NCBI GenBank assembly: GCA_020283715.1 | Contig: JAIQCW010000188.1 | Coordinates: 1-64,000 of the forward strand | Direction: 5' to 3' | DNA length: 64,000 nt | Source: Cytauxzoon felis | Lineage: Eukaryota > Apicomplexa > Aconoidasida > Piroplasmida > Theileriidae | Shown here: positions 48,006 through 58,784 of the stretch, one piece after another | Position numbering within the stretch: the stretch's first letter is position 1 | How the letters are laid out: the number at the start of each line of letters is the position of its first letter | Notes under the pieces: model-generated | What the model saw: the letters and a program-made list of their open reading frames with translations, nothing else | Database searches by the model: none | What the model was told of the DNA's origin: nothing | Translations under genes and position numbers: made by a program

Positions 48006-49766
48006 CTATATAGAGCATTGAGCTTTCTCATAGAGGGTTTCTACAACATTGGTCATATGTTCAATGGCCTTAGTAACATCGGCGTATATTGGTTGTGCAG
48101 TACTTTCCTGATAAATTTCCAGCGTACTAGTACCTTGATCAATAGTTCCCTTAATTTTATTGTCAAGAATCATTTCAGCCAACTTCTTCTCAACCTTATC
48201 TTGGGGTAATTTTAATTTCTCTGCAATGAATTCGCATTGAACATTACTATACGGCTGTAATAATCGCATGATATTTCTCTCCAGTAAGGTTTCATAAAGA
48301 CCCTCAATTTCCCGTTGTAATACAGGATCTAGTAAAATAACATCTTTGTAATGAACAAGTAATTGATCAAAATCTACAATACAACTATCTCTATAACCTC
48401 GAGCTATTTTTTGGATCATAACAATCTCAGTATGATTAACATATTTTAGTTTATTTTTGGAGCTGAGCAAGTTGTTTAGTTCATTTGCCGGGCCAGTCAG
48501 GACGGTAGCCAACATTAAATATTTAAGGGACTGAATTAGTTTTCTTTCATCTGCGGATACCAAAGTCGTCACATCAATAGTGACTTCCTTTGGTTCAACT
48601 AAAGTATTTGGGATGTCGTCGAAATCAAGCTCATCACCAGTCATATTGTTCATCAAAGAATAATATTTTATATAATGCGATCCACACCTATCGGCCAATT
48701 TGACACCGTTACGCTTATATGCCCCGATATGATAATCGTATAGATTGTAAAAAGTAAAGAAAACAGCAGAAATATCTGATGTTGTGGGATGGCAACTATA
48801 TCTAGCTTTGTTATTAACAATATGTTCAGTACAGATTGATAATGAGGGATTTGGAATTTCCAATTTTAATTTATCCAGCACTTTACTCCTTTTATTGATT
48901 CTATTAAGATTTGGATAAAGATGACTGTATGAATTACACAATGACATGTGAAATCCCTCAAAACTTTCGTATAAATAAGAATAAGCAGTTTTATAATCTT
49001 TTTCGCATAAATATAGTATACCAGACAGGAGATCAATCTCCGCAGAAACATATACCGGCGTATTTATGTTGGTTGCTATGTTCTTTGCGTTGCTAATGAA
49101 AATCTTCATTTTTGTGAAATTACCTAACAACAAGTATATTTTTGCATATATCAAGTGTATGTCTAATAATAATGGCTTGTCCTCTATACGTCTTACTTCG
49201 TTCTGTAGTACATTTAACCTATTTAAGGCACTTGTAAACTGTCTCCTCAATATTAAAATAATGATAATCCGGAGTTCCAAGCGTAGACCTAGAAATTTAC
49301 GTTTTTTTATATCACACCACACCCTGTAAATAGAAAATATTTTATAGAGTATATCTAAATCTTTTACTTCTTGGGAAAGACGCTCCAATATATTCCTGAG
49401 TATTTTACCAGTTTTTGCTTGAGGCAACAATGAAAAAAAATCTTCGTTGCGAACCAGAACACCTAATAAAGCATCTGTTTGGCCAGTTTCAATTAAATGG
49501 TAACATATAACGTAAATAACATTTTCGGATATATGCAAAATTCTCTCATCGCTCAATATTTTTATTCTGTGTTCAGGATTGACAGACCCATAATCGCCAA
49601 GAATTATTTCATTTAATTTTACATATTCCATTATAATATCATCTTTATAAGTACAACATCCTATTTTAGCACCTGGATAACACTTATCTGAGTTGGATTC
49701 ATCAATGGAACTTTTTTGGGCGTTAAGAATACTAAACGTACTTAATATTTCCTCTAGATTTACCAT
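48006..49766 (-). CDS. RPN6: 26S proteasome regulatory subunit Rpn6 (PSMD11) with large insertion
   Basis: Lid subunit that clamps the 19S base to the 20S core. Single exon, 586 residues, against about 420-430 in animals and yeast. The helical repeat region gives DYKTAYSYLYESFEGF, then, after an insert, IQSLKYLMLATVLTGPANE, DFDQLLVHYKDVILLDPVLQ, and the PCI domain YETLLERNIMRLLQPYSNV with KVEKKLAEMILDNKIKGTIDQG, all collinear with Rpn6. The insert of about 135 residues (about residues 274-408) replaces the short turn that joins FEGYD and ITSLKYM in other Rpn6; it starts MSLCNSYSHLYPNLN, contains FFTFYNLYDYHI and ends acidic. There is no intron signal flanking it. Assignment is firm. Confidence 0.93.
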   Translation of the reverse strand: MVNLEEILSTFSILNAQKSSIDESNSDKCYPGAKIGCCTYKDDIIMEYVKLNEIILGDYGSVNPEHRIKILSDERILHISENVIYVICYHLIETGQTDALLGVLVRNEDFFSLLPQAKTGKILRNILERLSQEVKDLDILYKIFSIYRVWCDIKKRKFLGLRLELRIIIILILRRQFTSALNRLNVLQNEVRRIEDKPLLLDIHLIYAKIYLLLGNFTKMKIFISNAKNIATNINTPVYVSAEIDLLSGILYLCEKDYKTAYSYLYESFEGFHMSLCNSYSHLYPNLNRINKRSKVLDKLKLEIPNPSLSICTEHIVNNKARYSCHPTTSDISAVFFTFYNLYDYHIGAYKRNGVKLADRCGSHYIKYYSLMNNMTGDELDFDDIPNTLVEPKEVTIDVTTLVSADERKLIQSLKYLMLATVLTGPANELNNLLSSKNKLKYVNHTEIVMIQKIARGYRDSCIVDFDQLLVHYKDVILLDPVLQREIEGLYETLLERNIMRLLQPYSNVQCEFIAEKLKLPQDKVEKKLAEMILDNKIKGTIDQGTSTLEIYQESTAQPIYADVTKAIEHMTNVVETLYEKAQCSI

Positions 49767-50016
49767 TATGTCTACAACGTCATTTTAGTTCTATAATACA
49801 AGTTAACTAAAATTATTATAACAAAAACAATTGGAATCATTGCAGGAAATATAAGAGCAGGAACAATACACCCCACCCGTAGATTATCAGCATAAAATAA
49901 TCAAAAATAGAGATTAAATTATTTAGCTATCATTTAATACAACTTTTAGAGTATATATTATTTGATTGGTTCTTTCTGGGCTTAGACTGTAAACTGTGTA
50001 CTAGCCTCCACGTACT

Positions 50017-50809
50017 TCAAACATTGTCCTGTTTCAGCGATATATCCCAATGTGGAAGCTATATATTCATTTTATTATATATATAGTTATGTTAAACAAT
50101 ACCAGTGTATTTATAGAAACGTTTTCTGGTAGGTGTGGTAGAGTTCCAGGTGGGAAGTAACCAAGAGAACTGCTGAAATAAAGTAGGCTTTACTTAAATG
50201 ATAACTAACTCGTCTCTTGATAGGAATGAACTTTTATTATTCTTGCTAGGTGTGCTATACGCTGATTTAGCACCAAATCTCGAACTATTTGCATATTTGT
50301 GCATGTTGACTATATCCTATTTAAATTATATATGTGAATGAAACTACAAACATCCAAAAATCCTGGTTGTATAACCTGTTTAGATATATATTCTTGGCAA
50401 GCTAATTGTGCATCTTCTTCAGTCACTTTCATATTAGGTTTTAGTAGATTTGTGTTAGAGTTGGACCCACAAAGCAATTTTTCCTTTTCCATGGATAGTC
50501 GTTTCTCGCTGAACTCCACCGAATTTTTCAGTATCTCTAGTGATTCTCCTATTGGTAAATATCATTTTGGAAATCAAATTGAACTGACTCTGTAGGACGT
50601 CAACAAGCATATGGGACGTTCTATTGTCGAACTTGTTAATATTCATTTCAAGGAGCATTTCTTCGACCAAATGAGCCAGATATGAATTGTCGTTTGATGC
50701 CTAAAATGTGTAATGTTAATTAAATGATATATATGTGTGAGATTACGTTTCCAGAAGAATCGTTAGCTACTTCATTTGTTTCACCTTCTCTTGTAGAGTT
50801 GTTTGTCAT
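50017..50809 (-). CDS. TAF9: Histone-fold TAF9-like protein
   Basis: Probable TFIID/SAGA subunit. Exons start at the ATG at 50809 (MTNNSTREGETNE) and run through several 30-46-nt introns to a stop at 50017. The histone fold reads HLVEEMLLEMNINKFD, HMLVDVLQ joined to RESLEILKNSVEFSEKR, and KVTEEDAQLACQEYI, the last like the TAF9 strand/helix TxEDVxLAIQ. A proline-bounded stretch at the C-terminus (FPPGTLPHLPENVS) resembles the conserved TAF9 tail PLPxIxxHxxxRLPP. The insert between helices 2 and 3 (EKEKLLCGSNSNTNLLK) is long. TAF9 versus another histone-fold TAF is not settled. Confidence 0.5.
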
Positions 50810-51231
50810 TACTTGTACGAATTTAAATAATATTTAATATATAATTAATATGCTATTACTTAATTACAAAATCATCAAAATGTTGTACATATTTAGTCAG
50901 TTTATGATCTATTACTATGAAACAAAATAAATTGCTAAAAAGAATATATGAACATAAAAATAAAACAATGCATCGGTTTAATTAATATTAACGTATCATG
51001 ATGGATTACGACATATTGTTTTTAGCGTCCCTTATCATTATAGAATCACACTATAAAACCTAGGGATTATGTTTATTGAACTTAAATTATATTAATTATA
51101 CTCATTTTTGGGTCTTACATACACACATAATGACCTTATTTAGAGTTTTAATTCTTGTGTTATTTTATTCAAGTTTATTTAGCACTACCGCATTTTGTAT
51201 CCTACATCTGAATAGTTTATAAGCCGTCAAC
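50810..51231. other. Intergenic, divergent promoter region
   Basis: About 420 AT-rich bases between the TAF9-like gene and Derlin, which start in opposite directions. No convincing frame, RNA gene or repeat. Confidence 0.5.
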
Positions 51232-52081
51232 ATGGAAATGCAGGGACCTGAAGCATGGTATGCTGGTTTACCGAGGATAACTCGCGGTTATATTACGTTA
51301 CTTTTGTTGGTCACACTTTTAGCGTTTGTAAATGCTTTCGATCCGTTATTGTTATCGTTAAATTGGATACTAGTTAGAGAAAAACTTGAAGCATGGCGTA
51401 TTGTTTCTAATTGTTTATATATAGGCCCATTCTCGTTTAGGTGGATGATTTTTATAGCAATATTTACCCAATTTTCATCCGCACTTGAGAAGGATCCTAT
51501 ATTTTCAAATTCCATTGGTTCATATCTATATTTCATACTTATCGAATTCGTATCTTTATCTTTTATAAGTGCCGCATTTTTTTTGGCCAACGGGTTTGTT
51601 AAAATGGATGCTATTAATTAATTTTAGGATATCCTTACTTGGGTGATTCTTTGTTGTCTGCGATAATATACTATTGGTCACGAAGGAATTTATATACACA
51701 CGTTTCAATTTATTTTTTCACTGTAAAAGGCTACCAATTGCCATTCGCAATATTGTTTTTTCACATGATAATGGGTTCATCTATATGGATTGATATTATA
51801 GGCATATTGTCAGGACATTTATATTACATTGCACGTGAAGTAATGCCAAGAAAAGGTAATTATAAGTTAGTAATTCGAGTAATTCAATAGGTTTTCCAAA
51901 TTTATTCATAAATACTCCATTTGCAATTGATAAATTGGCGATAATAATTGAAAATGCATTGACATTTACCCAGACGCGTGATTATGGATCTTCAGATTTT
52001 TACCGTTATAGACCCACTAGTTACACCAACAACAGAAATACTGGATTTATAGGTCGTGGTATTCGACTTGGAGAGTTGTAA
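51232..52081 (+). CDS. Derlin (Der1-family ER or apicoplast translocation membrane protein)
   Basis: Rhomboid-like pseudoprotease in ER-associated degradation; apicomplexans also use a Derlin to import proteins into the apicoplast. The first exon encodes MEMQGPEAWYAGLPRITRGY, the typical WYxxxPxxTR entry, then membrane segments and LNWILVREKLEAWRIVSNCL with IGPFSFRWMI. The second exon (51628-51855) gives YYWSRRNLYTHVSIYFF (family motif YVWSRRNP), then YQLPFAILFFHMIMGSS and GILSGHLYYI. The third (51891-52081) ends in an Arg-rich soluble tail with GFIGRGIRLGEL. The exon 1-exon 2 junction does not keep frame with the obvious GTTTGT donor (51594) and the AG at 51627: exon 1 leaves two spare bases where one is needed; see findings. 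Confidence 0.85.
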
Positions 52082-52490
52082 ATGAAAAGTTTTATGTTTA
52101 AAACGTGATTCATCCGGCGTGACCACTTGAATGTCGACGCTAAAAAATATGACTTATACCATTTTGTTAAAGGCATTATAGGACGAACATGTGGTTAATC
52201 ATTAATATTAATGATCACCTATCGTTGGATTAAACACCCTTGGCTATTTTCCAAGATAATCTTTTAGTCAAGGATGCATCATCAGGGAACACAAAATTAT
52301 AATTCCAAATAACCAAATAGTTATTACTTAAATGTACGTTTAATAATATTAATGTTGAATTTAAATATGCGATGCAATAAAATAATATGAGTAAATTGTT
52401 AGATAGTTGGGAAGTGTTACACAGCATAATATCTAGGTAAGATGATGGATTACTACTAGAATAAATGATTTATCATAGTTGTTTTAAATA
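52082..52490. other. Intergenic between convergent genes
   Basis: About 410 bases between the convergent stops of Derlin and the two-RRM protein. The 65-codon minus-strand frame at 52230-52427 has random-looking composition; I reject it. Nothing else seen. Confidence 0.5.
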
Positions 52491-53892
52491 TCAATACGGT
52501 TCTTGCCTGAAGCTTCTTATATTTGTATTATTTCCAGAACTTCCTGTTGTAGCACCGGACACGTACGTTGAATCGTTTTTGCTTCTATAAGCACCATAAC
52601 CGGCTGTTTATTATGGATTACATAGTAAAATAAACATACATTGTGATGAATATAATGAAGAGTCCTGTGTATAAGCTGTTTGATTGATAGGATTGTAGTA
52701 GGTTCCATAAGACACGGACATCGTCATCTGCTGTTGTACCATCTGTTGTTGCATTGCGTATTGTTGTTGCATTAATTGCTGCTGTGTCAAATTAGTGTAC
52801 TGATGCGGGTCATAAGCTCCTTGCTTATAGTAATTTGAATAATCTTTTGAAACGTGTTGGCGATAAATGGCGGCTGCCGCAGAATACATTTCTGTCGGTG
52901 CAGGTATTAATCCGTATTGATAATTGGAATCTGGCCTGGCAGTGCCTGTTTTTGTTCTGGTTTCAGCAGCTCTTACATCTACTTTGTTTCCATATACAAA
53001 GTGGCTAGGGTTCTTTAATGCATTTTCAGCGGAGCTATCAGCGGTGAATACTATAAACCCGAATCCGCGGGATGTCCCATCAACTATATATTTTACTAAT
53101 TGAAACAACTACGCTTACGTTGACGCATTATAGTAACTTTTTCAACTTCACCAAACTTCGAAAAATACTCTTGTAACATTTCTACAGTAACGTATATGAA
53201 AATTATGGAGCAAACCTTCATTCAGGGCCTTGGAGAGGCCTCCGACAAAAATCTTCTTTTTCAAACTGGCTGCTGCATCAGTTTGCATAGCACGAACATC
53301 TACCTGTAAAATAAATACATAAAAATGGTTTTCTATTACCCTTTTCCCGGTTATGATGTGTACATCTTTGAATACGCTCATGGTATTGTGTTGTAATTTC
53401 AATGTTACAAATCCAAATCCGCGTTGGCGACCAGTCATAAAGTCTCTCATTACTTGAACTGCAATAATTTGCCCATATTTGCAGAAATAACTGGATAGTT
53501 CCGCTGTTATTAAAATAATATTATAATGTCCTATTAGACAAACATTCATCAGTATTCGGATGAAGACCGCCAACAAAAAATTTAAGAGAGGAATCCGAAC
53601 TTGGTGATGAAGAAGCTGCTAAACAAGCTTATAAAAATATTAATAATAATTACCAGAGTCGGAGGAAGGGTTATCCGTTTGCAATATCTTTGGATCATCG
53701 TTAGATTTAACTGAAAATTGTATTATACACGTATATAATAATAATACCTTTTGGAGAACTTAATTTAGATGAGTTTGTCGAGCTTTGATCAGAGGAATTC
53801 TCAGTATCGTCTTTATCAGAGTCCGTGTTTTCTTTACGTGATATTGAAGGACAAGGGACTGTTTTAATACCTTTAACCTTTGAACGTGCCAT
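52491..53892 (-). CDS. Two-RRM RNA-binding protein (hnRNP A/Musashi/DAZAP type)
   Basis: Multi-exon gene. The N-terminus is polar and basic, MARSKVKGIKTVPCPSIS, followed by an acidic Ser-rich stretch. RRM1: KFFVGGLHPNTDE joins across a 42-nt intron to SELSSYFCKYGQI with RNP1 RQRGFGFVTL. RRM2: KKIFVGGLSKALNE and a frame-joined RNP1 TSRGFGFIVF. Between and after lie VDVRAM and VDVRAAETRTKTG, the hnRNP A-like VxVRxA linker. The C-terminus is Gln/Tyr/Asn-rich (QQQLMQQQYAMQQQMVQQQM, then SYGTYYNP), a low-complexity domain prone to condensation. The last exon (after a 35-nt intron) ends SFRQEPY at 52491. RNP sites are seen directly; cellular role is inferred as mRNA processing or translation control. 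Confidence 0.85.
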
Positions 53893-54160
53893 TATAACAA
53901 ATAATTAAAGGTGAAATATATTTAAATCACACATATCATATGAAACATTAATAAATTACAAATAAATTCACTTAATTTCTATTACCCTACACTAATCAAC
54001 CTACTATATAAGTAAACTGATCAAAGTCAAGCTCAAATAATGGGCTTTATTGCAACAGTATTTACAATATTTAAATTCCCGTTCCTTTATAACAAATTTA
54101 TCGCTTTTTTGCGGGTTGACTTCTATCTTAAATAATGCTGCGCTTATAATTATCAAATTA

Positions 54161-55894
54161 CTATATTGTTATATATTGTGCTTTGTAAAGTAAAAGTACA
54201 GCAATGTGATAGTCACTGCGTCCTCCAGAAAGGTCGAATGATCCCCAGTCATGTTCTGTAACCACGTCATCATCAAATTTAAGCCAGACGTCAACTTCTC
54301 TTTGATCCTTATTATTTTCTGAGCTAGAATTACAATCGTACTTTGGTAAAGATGATATAGTAGTGGTGTTAAAATCTGAATTATTTGATTTTCTAGTATC
54401 TTTAGTCCAACATATATAATGACCCGCATCCGCAGTTCTCCCTTGGTGAGTTACTATTGAAATTAATTCGTACTTTCCAGTTGCATATTCACCACTAGAT
54501 AGCTCGAATCCATCGAATTTATCTGACGTACTTTCCTTGTTATTAGCTAAAAGGTTGGCTGATCTAAGCTTTTCTTGTAATTCCTAATTGTCAGAGAAAT
54601 CAATAAAATTTAAATACCTTGGAGCAAAGTGAAGTAACATCCATGTAGCGTTCAAAGTTTACTCTACGACATACTTTTGCTTTTATAGCGTCCGAACGTG
54701 AAATTTGGCTCTTTTGTTTCCATTCGAAACGAACCAAATGCGTTATGAGATACCGGGGCAGTGTGTTTAAATTACTGATCTTACTGTGTAGGACATCAGC
54801 ACCTAAATGTTGTGAAAATTTTGTCAATTCTTCGTTTAAAGATAATGATATTCCATCCATTAGGTTACTTATGGACTTTAGCTGCGTTCCCATGTAACAA
54901 CTTAATAATATGTTGCGTTCATAACCAGAAGACTTTTCATATTCGTCAAATGCACTGGATTCAACAGCAGTTTCAATTAAATCAGATTCAATTAATGGAG
55001 TGGTTTTTGTAATTAGTGAGAATCCAAAGGTGCTATCTGCGATCTTATCGTCAGAAAGATCATTAAATACAGAGAGAAGAAAGTTCAAGCATTCCTAGAT
55101 ACATTAATCCATTTATATTTGAAAGATACCTCGGCGTCCTGTTGAACATAAGTGCCTGTTTTATGATTATTTTATACAAAATAAAATATACCAGTTTTTT
55201 CATCCTTTCTACAGAATAATGGATTTACTTTTCTTAAATACTGTATCTAGTAATAACATATTGTTGAAAATGAAAATTACTTGAAGTAATGGAACAAAGC
55301 GTTCCAATGAAAGGGATAACTGAGATTTCATATCCAAAAGCGATTTAACAAGTAAAGACACGTCCGAGTTAGATGTGTTATCCTTCATTAATTTAGCAAT
55401 ATCATCCCATAATTCGTTAACCGGTAAGAGGAATTGAACAATTGAATTAAAATAGCACGTGTTACCAAGATTCATAATACCCTAAGTAAATCAGTTAGAT
55501 AAAATATGAAACATACACATGGTAGTCTTGTAGATGTACTATCAGTGAATAATTTAGCCTTTTCTTGGGGAGTCATATCTTCATAAAACCTAATTTTTTC
55601 ACTACATTCGGGAGGCTCATCAGCACTGCCAATAAGCATCAGTTTTGATCCATCTGTTAAATTGATTTTAGTCAAATCCGCGTTATTGGGGATTAGACCC
55701 TTGTACATAATCTTCTGACGTTCTGGTGGAACTCCAGTTAGTGTCCTGTAAATCAAGTTAACGTGTACTGAACTAAAGTACCATAATTGAGCTTTGAATG
55801 TATCCAGGGGTTCGTTTAAATGCATCGAAATACCATCAAATACCTTACTCATCCATTTAATGGATACTTTAATTATGTTATTTTCCACATCCAT
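54161..55894 (-). CDS. USP14: Ubiquitin carboxyl-terminal hydrolase Usp14/Ubp6
   Basis: Proteasome-associated deubiquitinase. Exons join to an N-terminal ubiquitin-like domain (VSIKWMSKVFDGISM, VPPERQKIMYKG and GSKLMLIGSADEPP), then the catalytic USP domain. The Cys box is GIMNLGNTCYFNSIVQFLLP. YVQQDAEECLNF, the stretch LPRYLITHLVRFEWKQ and the His box TADAGHYICWTK follow, and the end is SDYHIAVLLLYK, as in Usp14. Catalytic Cys and His are present. Intron 55746-55781 lies in the ubiquitin-like domain, is 36 nt and free of stops, so it can be read through. The ATG at 55894 is chosen because it starts directly before the ubiquitin-like fold; the upstream in-frame ATG (55969) adds a hydrophobic leader that no family member has. 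Confidence 0.92.
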
Positions 55895-56133
55895 TTTAAA
55901 TATGAATAATATAATGAATATAAGGATAAGCAATAACGTATTATTATATGGCAATTGTGGGATATACATTTGATCAAAACAATCATTTATCTGTTTTCAA
56001 TATATAATAAGATAATATTATCATATTCCAATTTCAAATGAAGGTTTATTCATTATATGATATAACTTACGCTGTTATTTATAATAATCTGTGATTCCTT
56101 ATTTTCAACAATACCCAAAAATTCAATTAAATC

Positions 56134-57413
56134 ATGTATTCTAGAAATGATGTTTGTTTAAAAATATATACCTAGGTTATAGAATAAATGTGTAATAATC
56201 CATTTCTTTTGTATAATAGCTTTTTTTAGTTGAACAGAATTAAAGAACAGAGACGAATAAAGAGAAAATACATAGAACTTAATATTGATTTCGATTCCTT
56301 TGATAGCTCACCAGATAAAGTTGAAAAAAATTATATATTTCACCAGGTATCATGTTCATATCATCATTATATTAGTTTAGAATGAATCAGGTAGTCCGGA
56401 ATCCAATGATTGCGCTCTCAATATTTCGCGAGAATCTCAATATAACGTTAACGATTTAGATGTTAACTGCATTTATGATGAAAAGGAAAAACATGAAGAA
56501 TGCAAATCTGTTCTAGATTGTGATGGTCATTACTCGTTTTCACCAAATCATGAGGTTTATAAGAACCATATATATTTTATATAATAATAGAACAAAACAA
56601 TTGTAAATGAGATTTCAAACAGGACCATTACCTTTAATCGTAGCACTTTTAAATTGTTGGAAGGTTTATCTGTCATAGATATTATCAAATTACTCGTTTC
56701 AAAACTGGGTAAGGATGAAACACCTGTTTCCTTTCTGAAGAAGAACAATAAAGCATATAAAAATATGGACATTCCAAATGATATATCTGAATTAGATGTT
56801 TCTGACCTATCACATGCGTTAACAATGAAATGGCAGAGTATGTAATACGCGTCAATATATCATATACCACAGACGTTTACTATATGACAAGAGAAGAAAT
56901 AATTGAATCTTTAGCTAATTACAGCTATACAAAAAAAGGTAACAGAGCACATAAAACTTTATAGAATTTTTAGATATTCCATTGGATACAAGTAAATTGT
57001 ACGAATTTAAATGGGTCAACAATGGGTCAGATGTATATGGACCATTTACGCAATCTGAAATTTTGAAATGGGTAGCTTATGTAAGTAGAACAAAAATATT
57101 ATATTATACTCAGGATTACGTATCAGATAGCAACCCAATACTGCTACGCGAATTAGATATCAATGGCAGAGCACTATCTGAAGAATGGATTCAACTCAAG
57201 GATACGAGAATATATAAGGATTTAGACGAATTGGGGAATTTCAGCTTCAATAGAGACAACGAAATCGAGTCAAATAGTGACAATTCAGGTGATGAACCAA
57301 AAGTTTTAAATCAAAAAAAGAATAAGGCACTGATAGGTATAAAGGACAAACATAATGCGTCAGAATATACTGATTCGGATAACGAGGACTACGAAATTGA
57401 TATTTATAATTGA
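56134..57413 (+). CDS. CD2BP2: CD2BP2/Lin1-like U5 snRNP protein with GYF domain
   Basis: GYF proteins of this kind bind the U5 snRNP protein Prp6/Dib1 region and act before tri-snRNP activation. Exons join to a protein with an N-terminal basic/acidic stretch (NRIKEQRRIKRKYIEL), a helix block containing KLLEGLSVIDIIKLL and a GYF domain from about 56988: YEFKWVNNGSDVYGPFTQSE, ILKWVAYV and SEEWIQLKDTRIY, where W..G..YGPF is the diagnostic GYF pattern (here YGPF). The C-terminus is acidic. The start at 56134 (MYSRND, then an intron) is provisional; a later in-frame start would need a non-ATG codon. The stop at 57413 is two bases from the MetAP stop on the other strand. Confidence 0.75.
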
Positions 57414-57415
57414 GG

Positions 57416-58623
57416 CTATGGAACAGTCAATACTTCGCAACCGTCTTCTGTAATCAGAACGGTATTTTCAAATTGAGAACAAAATCCATTATCGATCGTT
57501 GCCACTGTCCACCCATCGTCCCAAGTATATATGGCGTTACTACCTTGGCATATTATGGGTTCTGAAAAAATAATATTATATACTAAAAAATTAAAATACC
57601 TATAGTAAATACTTGTCCTACTCTGGCATGCCCAGGTGTGGAACTTGCTGGAAATGATATTAGACACGATTGTTTAAACTAACGATGATGGAACTGAATC
57701 ATCGGAGGCATATGCATCATTCTCCCTATAAAGTGCCCCCCAAAATCCTTTATGACTGAAAATCCATTCATTGAGGCGTGACATGTTATGATACGTGCAA
57801 GATCAGAGAATTTTGTACCAGGTTTCAAATACTTCACAGAAATATCTAGACATTCCTGCACATTTATAAATAATAAATAGCTTTTCACCTTAGAAACGGC
57901 AATTAACTTCTTAATTTCTTCAGATACGTTACCTACTGGTACCGTTGCGGCACAGTCGCCTGTAAAATTATAATTTGGTATATATGACTCACCAAATACA
58001 CCGTCAACATATACTGTGCAGTCATATGAAATTATATCTCCGTTTTTGAATGGTCTAAGGTTAGGAATCCCATGACAAGCAACTATCATCGGTTTATGAC
58101 GTTATATTATAACATACCTTCGTTGACGGAAACACATATAGCTTTTGGAAACCCGTGAAAGTTTATACCCGCAGGATAAGCGTTATTATCCAAAATAAAC
58201 TTGTGAGCGATCATGTCTATATATTCTGCAGTTATGCCTAGTACGATTATAGATATGTAAACCACTAGTAGAAATACCAATTTTGGTGGACTCCACGCAG
58301 AGTTTCAAACACTGAGCTGCAATTTTAGAAGCCTTCCTCATAGATATAATTTCGTTTTCATTTTTAACTTCCGCAAATGCAGTTTCAGTATTGTAATACT
58401 CATGTAATTCTGTTTCATCCATTATCATTGCATAAGGAGGTTTTTTTATGTGATCCGGAACATCATATGCAGGTAGAATTTCGTATTTACCCTGAAAAAG
58501 GGTTGGTTTAAAGGATTTATTTCCCTCATGAAACTTTGAGAGAGTTTTATTGTGTGTAACTTTATCTAGTATGAGTTTTGGCGTTAATTTAAACCTACTT
58601 AACCAGTGGTAGGATAATTTCAT
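57416..58623 (-). CDS. METAP1: Methionine aminopeptidase (type 1)
   Basis: Removes initiator Met; a di-metal M24A enzyme. Exons begin at 58623 with a basic leader ([16 protein letters not shown]), suggesting organelle targeting or the MetAP1 N-domain. The catalytic frame runs GISTSG | [50 protein letters not shown] (substrate His), [10 protein letters not shown] | [24 protein letters not shown], [13 protein letters not shown] (His ligand), FTIEPIIC and [11 protein letters not shown] (Glu ligands). Bars mark intron junctions. Two of the introns (57856-57888 and 57960-57992) are each 33 nt with no stop: splicing the second turns a nonfamily FGES into the family G-D motif, and splicing the first joins LI-VSK to ECLD. 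Intron 58238-58262 is only 25 nt. Confidence 0.93.
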
Positions 58624-58784
58624 TTATATATACAAGGCGGGTATAGTAGAAAACATGCGATATGAAGGAATATAAAGAAATTACATTTTTTGCCATATTT
58701 CACTACCCCATGGTTATATTTGGGTGTTACAATCACAACTACACACTAATATAATGATTCGCTATTATTACAACTGTTATATTA

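Noticed and set aside
55895..55969. Upstream hydrophobic extension of Usp14 (MYIPQLPYNN...)
   Set aside because: The ubiquitin-like domain starts at 55894 and family members have no leader; the extension is more likely untranslated.
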